From: Nematostella vectensis
Lineage: Eukaryota; Cnidaria; Anthozoa; Actiniaria; Edwardsiidae
NCBI RefSeq assembly: GCF_932526225.1
Contig: NC_064035.1
Location: forward strand, 4,959,501 to 5,023,500
Direction: 5' to 3'
DNA length: 64,000 nt
In this document: positions 39,201 through 51,172 of the stretch, in pieces
Position numbering within the stretch: the first letter of the stretch is position 1
Layout of the letters: the number at the start of each line of letters is the position of its first letter
Translations under genes and position numbers: made by a program
Notes under the pieces: generated by a model
What the model saw: only the letters and a program-made list of their open reading frames with translations
Told to the model about the DNA's origin: nothing
The model's database searches: none

Positions 39201-42200
39201 GTACGGGATAGTGATGCAATTGTTCTTACCATGGCGTATAGGGTGAATGGGAAGATTAAGGAGGAGGTAGTGGGTAGGGAGGTATAGACCGGAAAACAAA
39301 AAGGCTGATAAGGGGTAAGATGTACATGCTGGTGGAGAAAGAAGTGAGTTAAAATATAATGAAAACAACAAAAGTTCATAAACATGCAAATAAATGTATA
39401 ATAAATTGCAGTAAATAAGGAATAGAATATTTCATAGAGCTCTTTGAAAGGTTAAGCAGCCTCACGTGTTTTCTAGTACAGGGTTTATCATCAGGAGGTA
39501 AGACCAAGTACTAGTCAAATGCGACGGGGGAAATGGAAACTGGGAGCCGGGGGATGCTAGGGGGAGGAGGAAAGATGGAGATACCTAGTAAGGAAAAAGT
39601 TCGCATTTGAGACGTGTTTCAAAGTGAATGAGTGGCTAGCCAATTCACCTTACCCCTACACGTCAACGTAAGGCTGCTTTAGGGAAGTGGATGGTGTGGT
39701 GTGTTCAAATCAAACCTTCCTTTGTTGGCCATGGACATCATGGATTTTCTCTACCTTCTTAGCTTGCTAGCTGATTACTAAATTTAATTTCTTGGCCTTC
39801 TGTGGAGTTCAATATGCTGACAGCCGATCAGTATATAATTTCTAGATGCTAAGTATATCTTCACTACGTGGGTGACTTATTCCTGTGTGACAATATAATA
39901 TAAATAGCTGTCCACATATTTTGTCCTTTTGAACATGGGGAAAAGCTAATAGCTACTTCTACTAATATAATACAGTAGCTCCACATAATTATTTTGTCCC
40001 TTTGAACAAGGGGGGAAGCTAACAGCTACTTCTACATACCATCATAATATATAATAGCTCCACATAGTTTGTCTTTCTTGAGCATGGGGAAAAGCTCAAG
40101 AGCTTTGCTTTTGCCAACAAGATAACTGCTCTTCAGGAGCTGGCGCCCAGAGACAAAGTCGTACATCTTAATCCCTGCCCAGAAGTACGGGAGTTGCCAC
40201 CATCTGATGTCAAAATCAATTATATAAAAATGGGTATTATAAATAAGACAGCATGCATATCATCAATGGATATTCACTGTCTTTAATAAAACAGTTATTC
40301 TAGCAGAAGAATTGGCCAATGTTCTGAAATTCTGTCTTCTCTGCCATGGTAAATGTTTGGAACACAATGATAAAAAGAAAAATCTGATTATCAAATCCCT
40401 AAAACAATACAGTTGAGCTATAAATAAGACTCACTTATAGACAGGGAGCATGATGGGTAGGGGTGTGGCAAGGTGAGGTGCTATGTTCAGAAGGTTTGCT
40501 CTTTCATGAAGGGCTTCCTGTACCAGCTTGTACTGCAAAAACAAACAAAAAGAATGATACACAAAAATATAAGCATTAGTGAGTAGAGGTGGTGTTAATC
40601 AAGATAACATGCAACAAAAACATTTCGCAATACTTGACAACATGTTGCGTGTTTTTGAACCCGCTTCAAAAACATGCAAGCCAGAATAACGAATATCTGG
40701 AAAGTTATTCTGTATAATGTGTATTTGTTTGGCAACATGTCAGAATGGATACAATACAATGTATCACGAAATTCTTATCCTTAAACCCCTGGACTCACAA
40801 AGTTTCAGAGTAGGCAGTGGAGATTGATAAGTAGGGAGTGGAAGTTATTATTGTTATTAGTTCAAATAAAACTTTAATCGACTTTTAAAAAAGTAGCCGG
40901 CGCTTGGAAAATATTAGCAGGCAGATCTGCCAGGTACAGTATTTTATTATTTTCATTACTTCTTTTAAAAGTCTTGTAGAAAAAGGCTAAAATAGGGACA
41001 GTATATAATCACCTGCTCTCTATCCAAGTTAAAAACAGCTTTTTGAAGATAACGAACACCGCCATGGATCAGCTTAGTGCTACGACTACTTGTGCCACTT
41101 GAAAAATCCTCCCTCTCAACAAGCGCTGTACTCAACCCTAGAATTTGCACAGAGTTCATCAGTTATCATGTCTCTTTGAGTAGGAAAGGCTCCCATAATA
41201 CAGTTATCATATCTCTTTGAGTATGGTACTGTAGGCTACCATGATACAGTAATCATGTCTCTTTGAGTACAGTAGGCTACCATGATACAGTAATCATGTC
41301 TCTTTGAGTACAGTAGGCTACCATGATACAGTAATCATGTCTCTTTGTGTACGGTAGGCTACCATGATACAGTAATCAGTATCTTTGAGTATGGTAGGCT
41401 ACCATGATACAGTAATCAGTATCTTTGAGTATGGTAGGCTACCATGATACAGTAATCAGTATCTTTGAGTATGGTAGGCTACCATGATACAGTAATCAGT
41501 ATCTTTGAGTATGGTAGGCTACCATGATACAGTAATCAGTATCTTTGAGTATGGTAGGCTACCATGATACAGTAATCAGTATCTTTGAGTATGGTAGGCT
41601 ACCATGATACAGTAATCAGTATCTTTGAGTATGGTAGGCTACCATGATACAGTAATCAGTATCTTTGAGTACGGTAGGCTACCATGATACAGTAATCAGT
41701 ATCTTTGAGTATGGTAGGCTACCATGATACAGTAATCAGTATCTTTGTGTACGGTAGGCTACCATGATACAGTAATCAGTATCTTTGAGTATGGTAGGCT
41801 ACCATGATACAGTAATCAGTATCTTTGAGTACGGTAGGCTACCATGATACAGTAATCAGTATCTTTGAGTACGGTAGGCTACCATGATACAGTAATCAGT
41901 ATCTTTGAGTATGGTAGGTTACCATGATACAGTAATCAGTATCTTTGAGTATGGTAGGCTACCATGATACAGTAATCAGTATCTTTGAGTATAGTAGGCT
42001 ACCATGATACAGTAATCATGTCTCTTTGTGTACGGTAGGCTACCATGATACAGTAATCAGTATCTTTGAGTATGGTAGGCTACCATGATACAGTAATCAG
42101 TATCTTTGAGTATGGTAGGCTACCATGATACAGTAATCAGTATCTTTGAGTATGGTAGGCTACCATGATACAGTAATCAGTATCTTTGAGTATGGTAGGC

Positions 42201-45200
42201 TACCATGATACAGTAATCAGTATCTTTGAGTATGGTAGGCTACCATGATACAGTAATCAGTATCTTTGAGTATGGTAGGCTACCATGATACAGTAATCAT
42301 GTCTCTTTGTGTACGGTAGGCTACCATGATACAGTAATCAGTATCTTTGAGTATGGTAGGCTACCATGATACAGTAATCAGTATCTTTGAGTATGGTAGG
42401 CTACCATGATACAGTAATCAGTATCTTTGAGTATGGTAGGCTACCATGATACAGTAATCAGTATCTTTGAGTATGGTAGGCTACCATGATACAGTAATCA
42501 GTATCTTTGAGTATGGTAGGCTACCATGATACAGTAATCAGTATCTTTGAGTATGGTAGGCTACCATGATACAGTAATCAGTATCTTTGAGTATGGTAGG
42601 CTACCATAATACAGTAATCAGTATCTTTGAGTATGGTAGGCTACCATGATACAGTAATCATGTCTCTTTGTGTACGGTAGGCTACCATGATACAGTAATC
42701 AGTATCTTTGAGTATGGTAGGCTACCATGATACAGTAATCAGTATCTTTGAGTATGGTAGGCTACCATGATACAGTAATCAGTATCTTTGAGTATGGTAG
42801 GCTACCATGATACAGTAATCAGTATCTTTGAGTATGGTAGGCTACCATGATACAGTAATCAGTATCTTTGAGTATGGTAGGCTACCATGATACAGTAATC
42901 ATGTCTTTTTGAGTATGGTAGGCTACCATGATACAGTAATCAGTATCTTTGAGTATGGTAGGCTACCATGATACAGTAATCATGTCTCTTTGAGTATGGT
43001 AGGCTACCATGATACAGTAATCAGTATCTTTGAGTATGGTAGGCTACCATGATACAGTAATCAGTATCTTTGAGTATGGTAGGCTACCATGATACAGTAA
43101 TCATGTCTCTTTGTGTACGGTAGGCTACCATGATACAGTAATCAGTATCTTTGTGTACGGTAGGCTACCATGATACAGTAATCAGTATCTTTGAGTACGG
43201 TAGGCTACCATGATACAGTAATCAGTATCTTTGAGTACGGTAGGCTACCATGATACAGTAATCAGTATCTTTGAGTATGGTAGGTTACCATGATACAGTA
43301 ATCAGTATCTTTGAGTATGGTAGGCTACCATGATACAGTAATCAGTATCTTTGAGTATAGTAGGCTACCATGATACAGTAATCATGTCTCTTTGTGTACG
43401 GTAGGCTACCATGATACAGTAATCAGTATCTTTGAGTATGGTAGGCTACCATGATACAGTAATCAGTATCTTTGAGTATGGTAGGCTACCATGATACAGT
43501 AATCAGTATCTTTGAGTATGGTAGGCTACCATGATACAGTAATCAGTATCTTTGAGTATGGTAGGCTACCATGATACAGTAATCAGTATCTTTGAGTATG
43601 GTAGGCTACCATGATACAGTAATCAGTATCTTTGAGTATGGTAGGCTACCATGATACAGTAATCATGTCTCTTTGTGTACGGTAGGCTACCATGATACAG
43701 TAATCAGTATCTTTGAGTATGGTAGGCTACCATGATACAGTAATCAGTATCTTTGAGTATGGTAGGCTACCATGATACAGTAATCAGTATCTTTGAGTAT
43801 GGTAGGCTACCATGATACAGTAATCAGTATCTTTGAGTATGGTAGGCTACCATGATACAGTAATCAGTATCTTTGAGTATGGTAGGCTACCATGATACAG
43901 TAATCAGTATCTTTGAGTATGGTAGGCTACCATGATACAGTAATCAGTATCTTTGAGTATGGTAGGCTACCATAATACAGTAATCAGTATCTTTGAGTAT
44001 GGTAGGCTACCATGATACAGTAATCATGTCTCTTTGTGTACGGTAGGCTACCATGATACAGTAATCAGTATCTTTGAGTATGGTAGGCTACCATGATACA
44101 GTAATCAGTATCTTTGAGTATGGTAGGCTACCATGATACAGTAATCAGTATCTTTGAGTATGGTAGGCTACCATGATACAGTAATCAGTATCTTTGAGTA
44201 TGGTAGGCTACCATGATACAGTAATCAGTATCTTTGAGTATGGTAGGCTACCATGATACAGTAATCATGTCTTTTTGAGTATGGTAGGCTACCATGATAC
44301 AGTAATCAGTATCTTTGAGTATGGTAGGCTACCATGATACAGTAATCATGTCTCTTTGAGTATGGTAGGCTACCATGATACAGTAATCAGTATCTTTGAG
44401 TATGGTAGGCTACCATGATACAGTAATCAGTATCTTTGAGTATGGTAGGCTACCATGATACAGTAATCATGTCTCTTTGTGTACGGTAGGCTACCATGAT
44501 ACAGTAATCAGTATCTTTGTGTACGGTAGGCTACCATGATACAGTAATCAGTATCTTTGAGTATGGTAGGCTACCATGATACAGTAATCAGTATCTTTGT
44601 GTACGGTAGGCTACCATGATACAGTAATCAGTATCTTTGAGTATGGTAGGCTACCATGATACAGTAATCAGTATCTTTGAGTATGGTAGGCTACCATGAT
44701 ACAGTAATCAGTATCTTTGAGTATGGTAGGCTACCATGATACAGTAATCATGTCTCTTTGTGTACGGTAGGCTACCATGATACAGTAATCAGTATCTTTG
44801 TGTATGGTAGGCTACCATGATACATCTCACATACTGTACCTCTAGTTACGCTATCCAGGGCAACGCCACTACCAGTTGCTCCTCCCCCAATGACAAGTAT
44901 GTCAAATTCTTTGGTATCTCTCAAATTTTGCAGTTGGCTGGTTCTGGGAAAATACGTAACAGACAAATTACACATTCAATATAAACTTTTGTAAATGTCC
45001 CTCAATTACAAATTGTTTTGGTTATATATAAAAACTCTGAAGTCTTTTTTAGCCTAATAGAGTAAGTAAAAAATAACATTTTGGTTTCAGTAAAAAAGCA
45101 ATAAAAGTCAGGTCTGAAGGCAAAATCTTTTAGTATGAAGCATAGGTTAGAGAAAAAAAAAACATTTTTTGCTAGGTGTTTGATTTCCTAACTTAATGTA

Positions 45201-48200
45201 ACATATTATAAATTAAGTTATACAAATAAAATTATAACTTGGAGTATTTTTTAAGAGAGAATTCATTTAAAATTCAAGCAGCCTATGGCAAAAAATTGTG
45301 TTCCAAATAAGATAATTTCCATGATTTTACATAGTTTTAAACTTTGGATACATTCAAATTCAATGTCAATGTTTGCATTGCCATGGAAAACATTTTTCAA
45401 AGTTTGAAAGTTATACAGGAAGGCATATAGGGCTGAAATTGACATGGAAAGTGATTAAGAAAAACAGGGCCTTTTGGAGAATTCAAAATCAGTTAAAACA
45501 GCTTTCATGTTTGTTAAATGTGACATTAATTTTCCTATGACAAAGCATTAGAAACAATTACCTTGTTGGAAATGGTGTATGGGTCTGTCCTATTTGAGTA
45601 GCAATCTCTGCTGCTTCAACAACAGCAAACTGATTCTAAAAAAAAAAAAAACACAATGAGTTTTTTTTTAGTGCCTGTCCATTCTCCTTTCGGCTGAAAT
45701 GCTTATCTGATTACAGGACCATAGTAGGGGGTGGGGTACTGGGAGCATGTGCCCCTCCATTAATATTTTTAAAAATTTTAAGGTAATGATCAGTAGGGGC
45801 GTGGCTGTGCCCCCCAATATGTTCTAAATGTTTCTGTATACTTATAGCCCCTCATCCTAAAATAATAAGCTAACCAAGATGGCTTTATCATCTTCTCTGT
45901 GTGCTAGGATCTTGAGGGCATGAGCCACTGTGGCTAATGTAAAGCCAAAGGAATTTACCACACTGATTGGTAATTAGCCACAAACCAGAAGCCAACAATT
46001 TAATCAAAATACCTTATTGGTCCATATAATTTCACGAAATCCTATTCCTACAACTTTTAATATTGCAAAATTCAATACCCTTTCCATTTTGTTTCCTTTG
46101 TTTTTTTTTTTTGGCGACCAAGACCAAGATGATTAAGAACTGGGACTAGCTGTTGTAGTGAACGGACATGTCCTAAATCGCTCCGGCTTGTCATGTAGAA
46201 TTTCAAACTCTTCGAGATGATCGAGGCAGAGAAAGAAGTAAAAGCACAAGATGCAAGTACAAATAGTCAGAGGGCAGAAAAACGACGGAAGCGTTCGCGT
46301 ACGAAAAGCTCGCAAACAGAAATGGAGGACAGCCATTAGGAGTTTGATTGCAACCATGCACTACTCATGGACAAACTAGAGTTAATGAACGCAAAACTCG
46401 ACACAACTATGCTAGCCATTAAACAGCTAGAAGGAATGAGACCTATAACCCTTTTGAATGTTGACTATAAAATCGTGTCAAAAACAATAGCAACTAGAAT
46501 ATCAAAGCTGCTGCCAGACATCATACACCCAAATCAAACTAGTTATGTGCGTAATCGATATATAGGGCGGACAGGCGCATGATTTTCGATCTAATGGATG
46601 TGACGCAAACAGAAGATATCCCTGGAATTGCTCTTTTCTTAGATTTTCAAAAAGCTTTTGATAGCCTTGAGTGGAATTTTATAAGGAAAACATTGAAAAC
46701 ATTCAATTTTGGCCCAGACATAATAAAGTGGTTTAATACATTTTACAACGACATTTCTAGCTGTGCGCTAAACAACGGATATGCCACACCCTTTTTCAGC
46801 CTCCACAGAGGATTAAGAAAAGGATGCCCAATGAGTGGGATTCTGTTCATTTTAGCGGCCAAGATTTTAGGAAATGCAATACGAAAAGATGAACAAATTA
46901 GAGGAATATCAATAATTTAGAATTCAAATGAACACAATATGCAGATGACACGACAATCTTTGTAGCTGTCATGAAATCAGCAAATCACCTCTTTGTGCTC
47001 TTAAAGAAATTCAACAAATGCTCCGGGTTAAAGGTAAATCTTTCGAAATCAGAAGGCCTCTGGCTGGGTAGAAACAGACATTGTCAAGAAACGCCTTTCA
47101 GTATCTGCTGGCCAAAGAAATCAGTTTACCACTCAGCATCCATTTTACTTATGATAAAATAACCTTAAAAAAAGAAAATCTCAGTGTTAAACTTGAAAGC
47201 ATGAAAAAACTCTTAGACGTTTGGAAAATGAGAAACCTCAGGTTAGAGGGAAAAATTAACATTGTTTAAACCTTGGCACTATCAAAACTTACATACATCG
47301 CTTCTTTGATATCAATTGACAATGACTTTACGACTGAAGTAAACAAAATAATTTGGTCTTTTATTTGGGACAGAAAACCGCCTTAAATTAAATCAAAAAT
47401 GATGATTGGAAAAAAATCGAAGCCGGTCTCAACATGCCAGATTTTTCTATTATAAATAAGGCTATCAAAGCAAGTTGGGTCAAGCGACTTTGCACACACG
47501 ACGAGCGAGAAGAGGAGAGTTGGAAGCGCATCCCAATTTCCCTCCTACAATCCGTTGGAGGAACATTCCTTTTCTATTGTGATTTTGAAATAAAAACATT
47601 ATCTCTCAATCTTAAACTCCCAAGCTTTTACAAAGATGTGTTAAGAGCCTGGCAAGATTTAGAGCTTATGAGAAGTCATTGGTGTTTGAAGAGAATATTT
47701 GGAACAATAAGCAATGTAAAAATTGCAGGAAAATCAATCTTTTACCCAAGCTGGCAAAAACACAGAATTTCTCAAATCAAACAATTCATAAATGAACAAC
47801 GAATTTGGATTTCAGAAAAGGAGCTAATGTGCTTGTATGGCATAAAATCTAACTTTCTAACACTCTTTGCATTGAGAAAAGCCATCCCCTATGAGTGGAA
47901 GTCCCGAATGAAAACAGAACCGCTGCCTCAGAACACAACTGCACCAACTCTAAAAATGCCCACTTGTAGGGGAGCAAGAGAGATTCTCTGTGAAAAGCAG
48001 TTCCAAATACCAACAGCCGAGAAAAGAATTATTAAATGTGGTTTCATTTAGGAAAACCTCGCCAATGTCTATATGATCCCGTTTCTCATTACCAGGGACA
48101 TTCAGGCTGCGAATGTTTCAGTTCAAACTTATTCACAACATCCTCCCATGCAACGCCTCTGTCTTCAGAGATCGTAGACTCTAACAAATGCTGCATTTGC

Positions 48201-51172
48201 AAAGAAATCCAAAATTTACAGCATCTGTTTGTTGAATGCAAACAGGTTAAGAAATTCTGGAGTGCTTTTGATAATTGGTGGACCGACAAAAATAGTGAAG
48301 ACATTGCATTAGAATATAAGGATATTGTTTACGGCCTCCATCCAGAAAAAACAGCAAATCAACCACTGAATCTATGCCTGCTCTTTGCAAAACGCTACAT
48401 TTATGGAGCATACAAGAAAAATGAAAATGTTTATTTTAAAACATATTTGATATATATCTAAACACACAATTAGATATTGAAACAGCTGGCATTGCCAGAA
48501 AAATAAAGTTGTGAGGTGTCTAGCTTGCTCGCTTACCTACAGGAAAAAGGAAAAAAAAGAAAAAATAATAATAAAAAAGAACAAGAACAAGAAATTAACA
48601 ACAACAAAAAAAGAAAAAAAGAAAGAAAGAAAGAATATATATATATATATATATATACAAGAGAAGTATATGACAAAAAAAAAGAAAGAAAGAAGTATTA
48701 AAAATGTAGGTAGGCCTTTTTGTTGTTGTTTGTTTGTTTGTTTGTCTGGTACATAACTTAGTGTTAAGCATACTTTATTAAAATATTACATAATTTGTAA
48801 AAGTATTGATATTGATAATAAAAAAATAATATTAAAAAAAAGAACTTATGTTTCCTAACTTTTGTGTCACAGCTTCAATGTATGTAATTGTATGACATTT
48901 TTAAAATTGAAAATGATTTTGCACCCAAATAGCAAAATTTTGTGGAATATGCCGATCATGTTTTTTCCGAAATTAAGTGCCCGAAAAATATAGTAACAGA
49001 ATGGTAACCAATAGTAACTGGACATTGTCAAGAATTATCCTCTTAGTGAAAATATTATGCTACCCGGAACTAGGAAACAGCGCAAAACGGCCTGCGTTTT
49101 TCCGATTTGCAATTTTTATCAATACTTTATCTTGACTATTAAAAGATAGTGATTCAAAATTCACGAGTATAGGAAACGGGCATTCACCACCGTGGCAAAT
49201 GTCACCACATGGGGAAGGAATTCGCAGTTTGCAAAGTGGCGAGAGCTTGCATGTCCTTTGTCCTATCTTGTATGAGAAATGTTTTTGTGCTGCAAAAATA
49301 TTCATGCAAGTTAAGATGTCTTCCATGGAAAACACAACCAGTGTGATTCAAACAAGCAGAGTCAGTCAAGGCATTGTAGAAAACATATGATCACGAAAGG
49401 CAGAGGCGACCGTGAGTTTAGACTCAAAGATATAACTTGTAGGCCTCGCTAGCCCAGCCGCCATAAAGTTGAATGAGCTCTCCTGGAACTCCGATTTTAA
49501 AGGAGTACATTTGCTGGGACTCGATAACCGCACGTGTGACCTCTTATCGCGCTGGTCTATTGATCCCGCTGCCGCTGTTGCTTTCCACAGAATTTGTTGA
49601 CCGCGATTCCCAAGCAGTTGATGTACCTCCATCGTATTTCTACTTTGATAAATATTTTTGATCATTTTAGGAGCTTCTCTCTGCACTCTCTAGAAGGAAC
49701 TCCGCCGCAGTCAACGATTGGCATATGCTACGAGGACGTATAGTAATCTTCGTACCCAGTTTAGATCATTTATTTTGTTTTGTTGTTGCTATGACCTACA
49801 GCCCCTTTGGGCTAGCATTGACACTATGTGTTTATACATTCAATTCCTTAGGAGAACCTTATCTCCCAACAGCATGCGCAATTAATTACCAGGAGTGAGA
49901 CTTTTACATGTCTTGACGTAGAGTGTGCCTTCAATCAGGTATTTATTTTCAATCTAACCTTACGGCAAACCAAGGGCGGTGCCTTTCATTGCCCTAGGGG
50001 GGGCACCTCCAGTTACACCGGATTTGTTAGCACACGTTTTGCAAATGCTGAATTTTCGTACTGATTCTGCGCATTGTACTCTTCATTGTGCCTTTTTATT
50101 TCCCTTTTATTTACTAGCACGCCTAGCTAGCATTGTGCCAGTGTCTCGTAAACGTTTCAATTTCCAGCTGGATTTAACTCGGTCGGATATAGTAGTTAAT
50201 TCTTCCGGTTTATTGGTTACATTTAAACAAACCAAGACTACTCAGTTTGGGGACCGACCGCTGCAGATTCCTCTTCTTTCAATTCCGGGGTGCCCGGTTT
50301 CCGCATATTCTTGTATGCTTTCTTTCATTCCCGCTCCTCCACGGAGCGCAGCATTTCTTTTCCCTGATAGTTCAGGTGTGTTAGTTCTTCTCACTAAGCG
50401 AGTCTTGGTTTCCCAATTTCGTTCTTGTGGAAGCGTTTTGTGGTCATTCATTTCGACGCGGCACTGCATGCTGGGCCTTTAAAATCAGAGTTCCAGGAGA
50501 GCTCATTCAACTATATGGCGGCTGGGCTAGCTAGGCCTACAAGTTATATCTTGATGTATCCCTTGAGTTTAAACTCACGGTCGCCTCTGCTTTTCGTGAT
50601 CATATGTTTTCTACGACTCCTTGACTGACTCTGCTTGTTTGTTTGGCCAGAGGTTTGGTGGCAAAAAAGCTTTGTTTGTCAAATTTTAGTTAGTCATGTA
50701 TAATTTTCGTTAGCCAAATAAACTTCTCTCTCAGCCAAACATGCAAGCAGTGTCTCTTCAATTTGTTGTTGTTGTCACGGTTGGGGAATTAGGGGTGTTT
50801 GCTTAATAACAACTAACCTGTCTTGGGTGTTATTAACTTAAAAGGGAGCCCAAACAGTGTAACCAAAGCCTGGAGTAATATCTTATCAATATTTGTGTTG
50901 TTACACAAAGGTCAAGTTAGGGCATTAGACGATAAAATGACATAAAGGGCAATCCAAATAGAGTACTACACAAATCTCCTCAGACAACATTCCAAAGTGA
51001 GACGAGAAAGGGGAGACGTCACAGGATATACTTAGTGGTAGCAGAACACACTAGAGCCACTTGATGTCCAACATACCGTCTCTTCCAAGTAGCTTTTCAC
51101 TTGCCGGTATCCATAAATACCACATCCGACAGTAGCTAGCCCTCCAAGAGCCCTCGCGTAAATGTACGCCAT
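33271..51172 (-). CDS. GPD2: Glycerol-3-phosphate dehydrogenase, mitochondrial
   Basis: Fifteen exons in transcript order: 51077-51172, 45562-45635, 44840-44943, 41013-41137, 40435-40532, 40040-40203, 37517-37633, 37176-37377, 36729-36799, 36312-36434, 35755-36068, 34880-35011, 34156-34314, 33640-33921 and 33271-33390. All are GT-AG with matching phases, giving 726 aa (human GPD2 727). Exon 3 holds the FAD Rossmann motif DILVIGGGATGSGVALD and exon 4 the family motif GTSSRSTKLIHGGVRYL. Exons 7-11 carry the substrate/FAD core (AGTTDTP, RRGDVLAAWSGIRPL, AGGKWTTYRSM). Exon 14 encodes the EF-hand pair, and the C-terminus VDRSGGGL matches the family end. This inner-membrane flavoprotein oxidises glycerol-3-phosphate to DHAP and passes electrons to ubiquinone (glycerophosphate shuttle); Ca2+ activation through the EF hands is known for animal GPD2. 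Introns 1 and 3 are swollen by repeats. Confidence 0.97.
34520..34870. repeat. Imperfect GAT/ATG-rich low-complexity tract
   Basis: Irregular gatgatgatgac and aataataat runs fill this GPD2 intron next to the acceptor side of exon 13. The Asp-rich open frame it creates is a by-product of the triplet repeat and not a gene. Confidence 0.8.
38765..38838. repeat. Pentanucleotide microsatellite (AATAC)n
   Basis: About 14 copies of aatac run almost perfectly, with one interruption (cagtac). It is located in GPD2 intron 6. Confidence 0.95.
39893..40100 (-). repeat. Tandem duplication of the GPD2 exon 6 3' boundary
   Basis: The end of exon 6 on the minus strand (AGCTTTTCCCCATGCTCAAG ... CTATTATATATTATGATG then GTATGTAGAAG) is followed in the intron by two diverged copies of about 70 bp. 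Each again runs from AGCTT(T/C)(T/C)CCCC(A/T)TG through GACAAA and TATGTGGA to a TATTATATT end. The copies lie at about 39958-40027 and 39893-39957. A weaker relic (ttctacataccattaataat) occurs near 37990. Confidence 0.7.
41165..44824. repeat. 40/41-bp satellite array, ~91 copies, in GPD2 intron 3
   Basis: The basic unit is agtatctttgagtatggtag followed by gctaccatgatacagtaatc (40 bp). A 41-bp variant begins atgtctctttg. Each unit contains the near-palindrome ggtaggctacc. Units are more diverged at the left edge (41165-41340) and nearly identical inside. Variant positions show a higher-order period of 1366 bp (34 units) repeated twice from 42017 to 44748. The array lies wholly between GPD2 exons 3 and 4. 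Confidence 0.97.
46142..48839 (+). mobile_element. L1/Tx1-like non-LTR retrotransposon, internally deleted and decayed
   Basis: The element is flanked by the 7-bp duplication aagaact (46135-46141 and 48840-48846). The 5' part (46215-46435) carries short frames with a Lys/Arg-rich stretch and a coiled-coil-like MDKLELMNAKLDTTMLAIKQ. The frame then joins abruptly to reverse transcriptase (MRPITLLNVDYKIVSK, 46436 on). RT motifs follow: FLDFQKAFDSLEWNFI, GLRKGCPMSGILF and, in a shifted frame near 46937, the catalytic QYADD. The C-terminal part (47434-48461) ends in a CxxC...HLFVECK zinc-knuckle block typical of L1-type ORF2. Several stops and frameshifts are present. The 3' end is an A/AAAG/AT-rich tail (48541-48839). 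Endonuclease is absent. Confidence 0.85.
48541..48839 (+). repeat. A-rich tail with (AAAG)n and (AT)n microsatellites
   Basis: These are poly-A/AAAG/AAT runs with an (at)9-type stretch at 48638-48657, ending in ttaaaaaaa at the LINE 3' junction. Apparent Lys-rich open frames here are composition artefacts. Confidence 0.85.
49349..50642 (+). mobile_element. Tyrosine-recombinase element with inverted ends (DIRS/Crypton-like relic)
   Basis: The two ends (about 49349-49494 and 50491-50642) are near-perfect inverted repeats of about 145 bp, from caaacaagcagagtcagtca to the ggagagctcattcaa region. Between them the plus strand has a decayed N-terminal segment (LLSRWSIDPAAAVAFHR, near 49540) and a clear recombinase core (49979-50482). 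In the core, the FLFPFYLLARLASIVP block contains the box I arginine, followed by LDLTRSDI, TFKQTKTTQFGDRP and PGCPVSAYSCMLSF. The downstream H-x-x-R and catalytic Tyr region is missing, so the copy is dead. DIRS retroelements and Crypton DNA transposons both use such recombinases; with no RT present the class is undecided. Confidence 0.6.

Larger units (their letters stand above)
45890..49245 (+). repeat. Dispersed ~800-bp repeat, copy B, interrupted by a LINE
   Basis: 45890-46141 and 48840-49245 together align with copy A at 30640-31440: a ctctgtgtgc start, an attagccac run, the shared stretch around gtaactggacattgtcaaga, and an aagtggcgag end. The interruption coincides with the L1-like element and carries the duplicated bases aagaact at both junctions. 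Confidence 0.85.
45636..51076. other. GPD2 intron 1, transposon-rich
   Basis: This 5.4-kb intron holds the split copy B of the ~800-bp dispersed repeat, an L1-like insertion inside it, a tyrosine-recombinase element with inverted ends (49349-50642), and about 430 bp of plain sequence before exon 1. Confidence 0.8.

Noticed and set aside
41165..44824. CRISPR-like array.
   Set aside because: Repeats are directly adjacent at 40/41 bp with no unique spacers, in a eukaryotic intron; it is a satellite.
48511..48756. Lys-rich open frames.
   Set aside because: They come from the A-rich/AAAG tail of the L1-like element.
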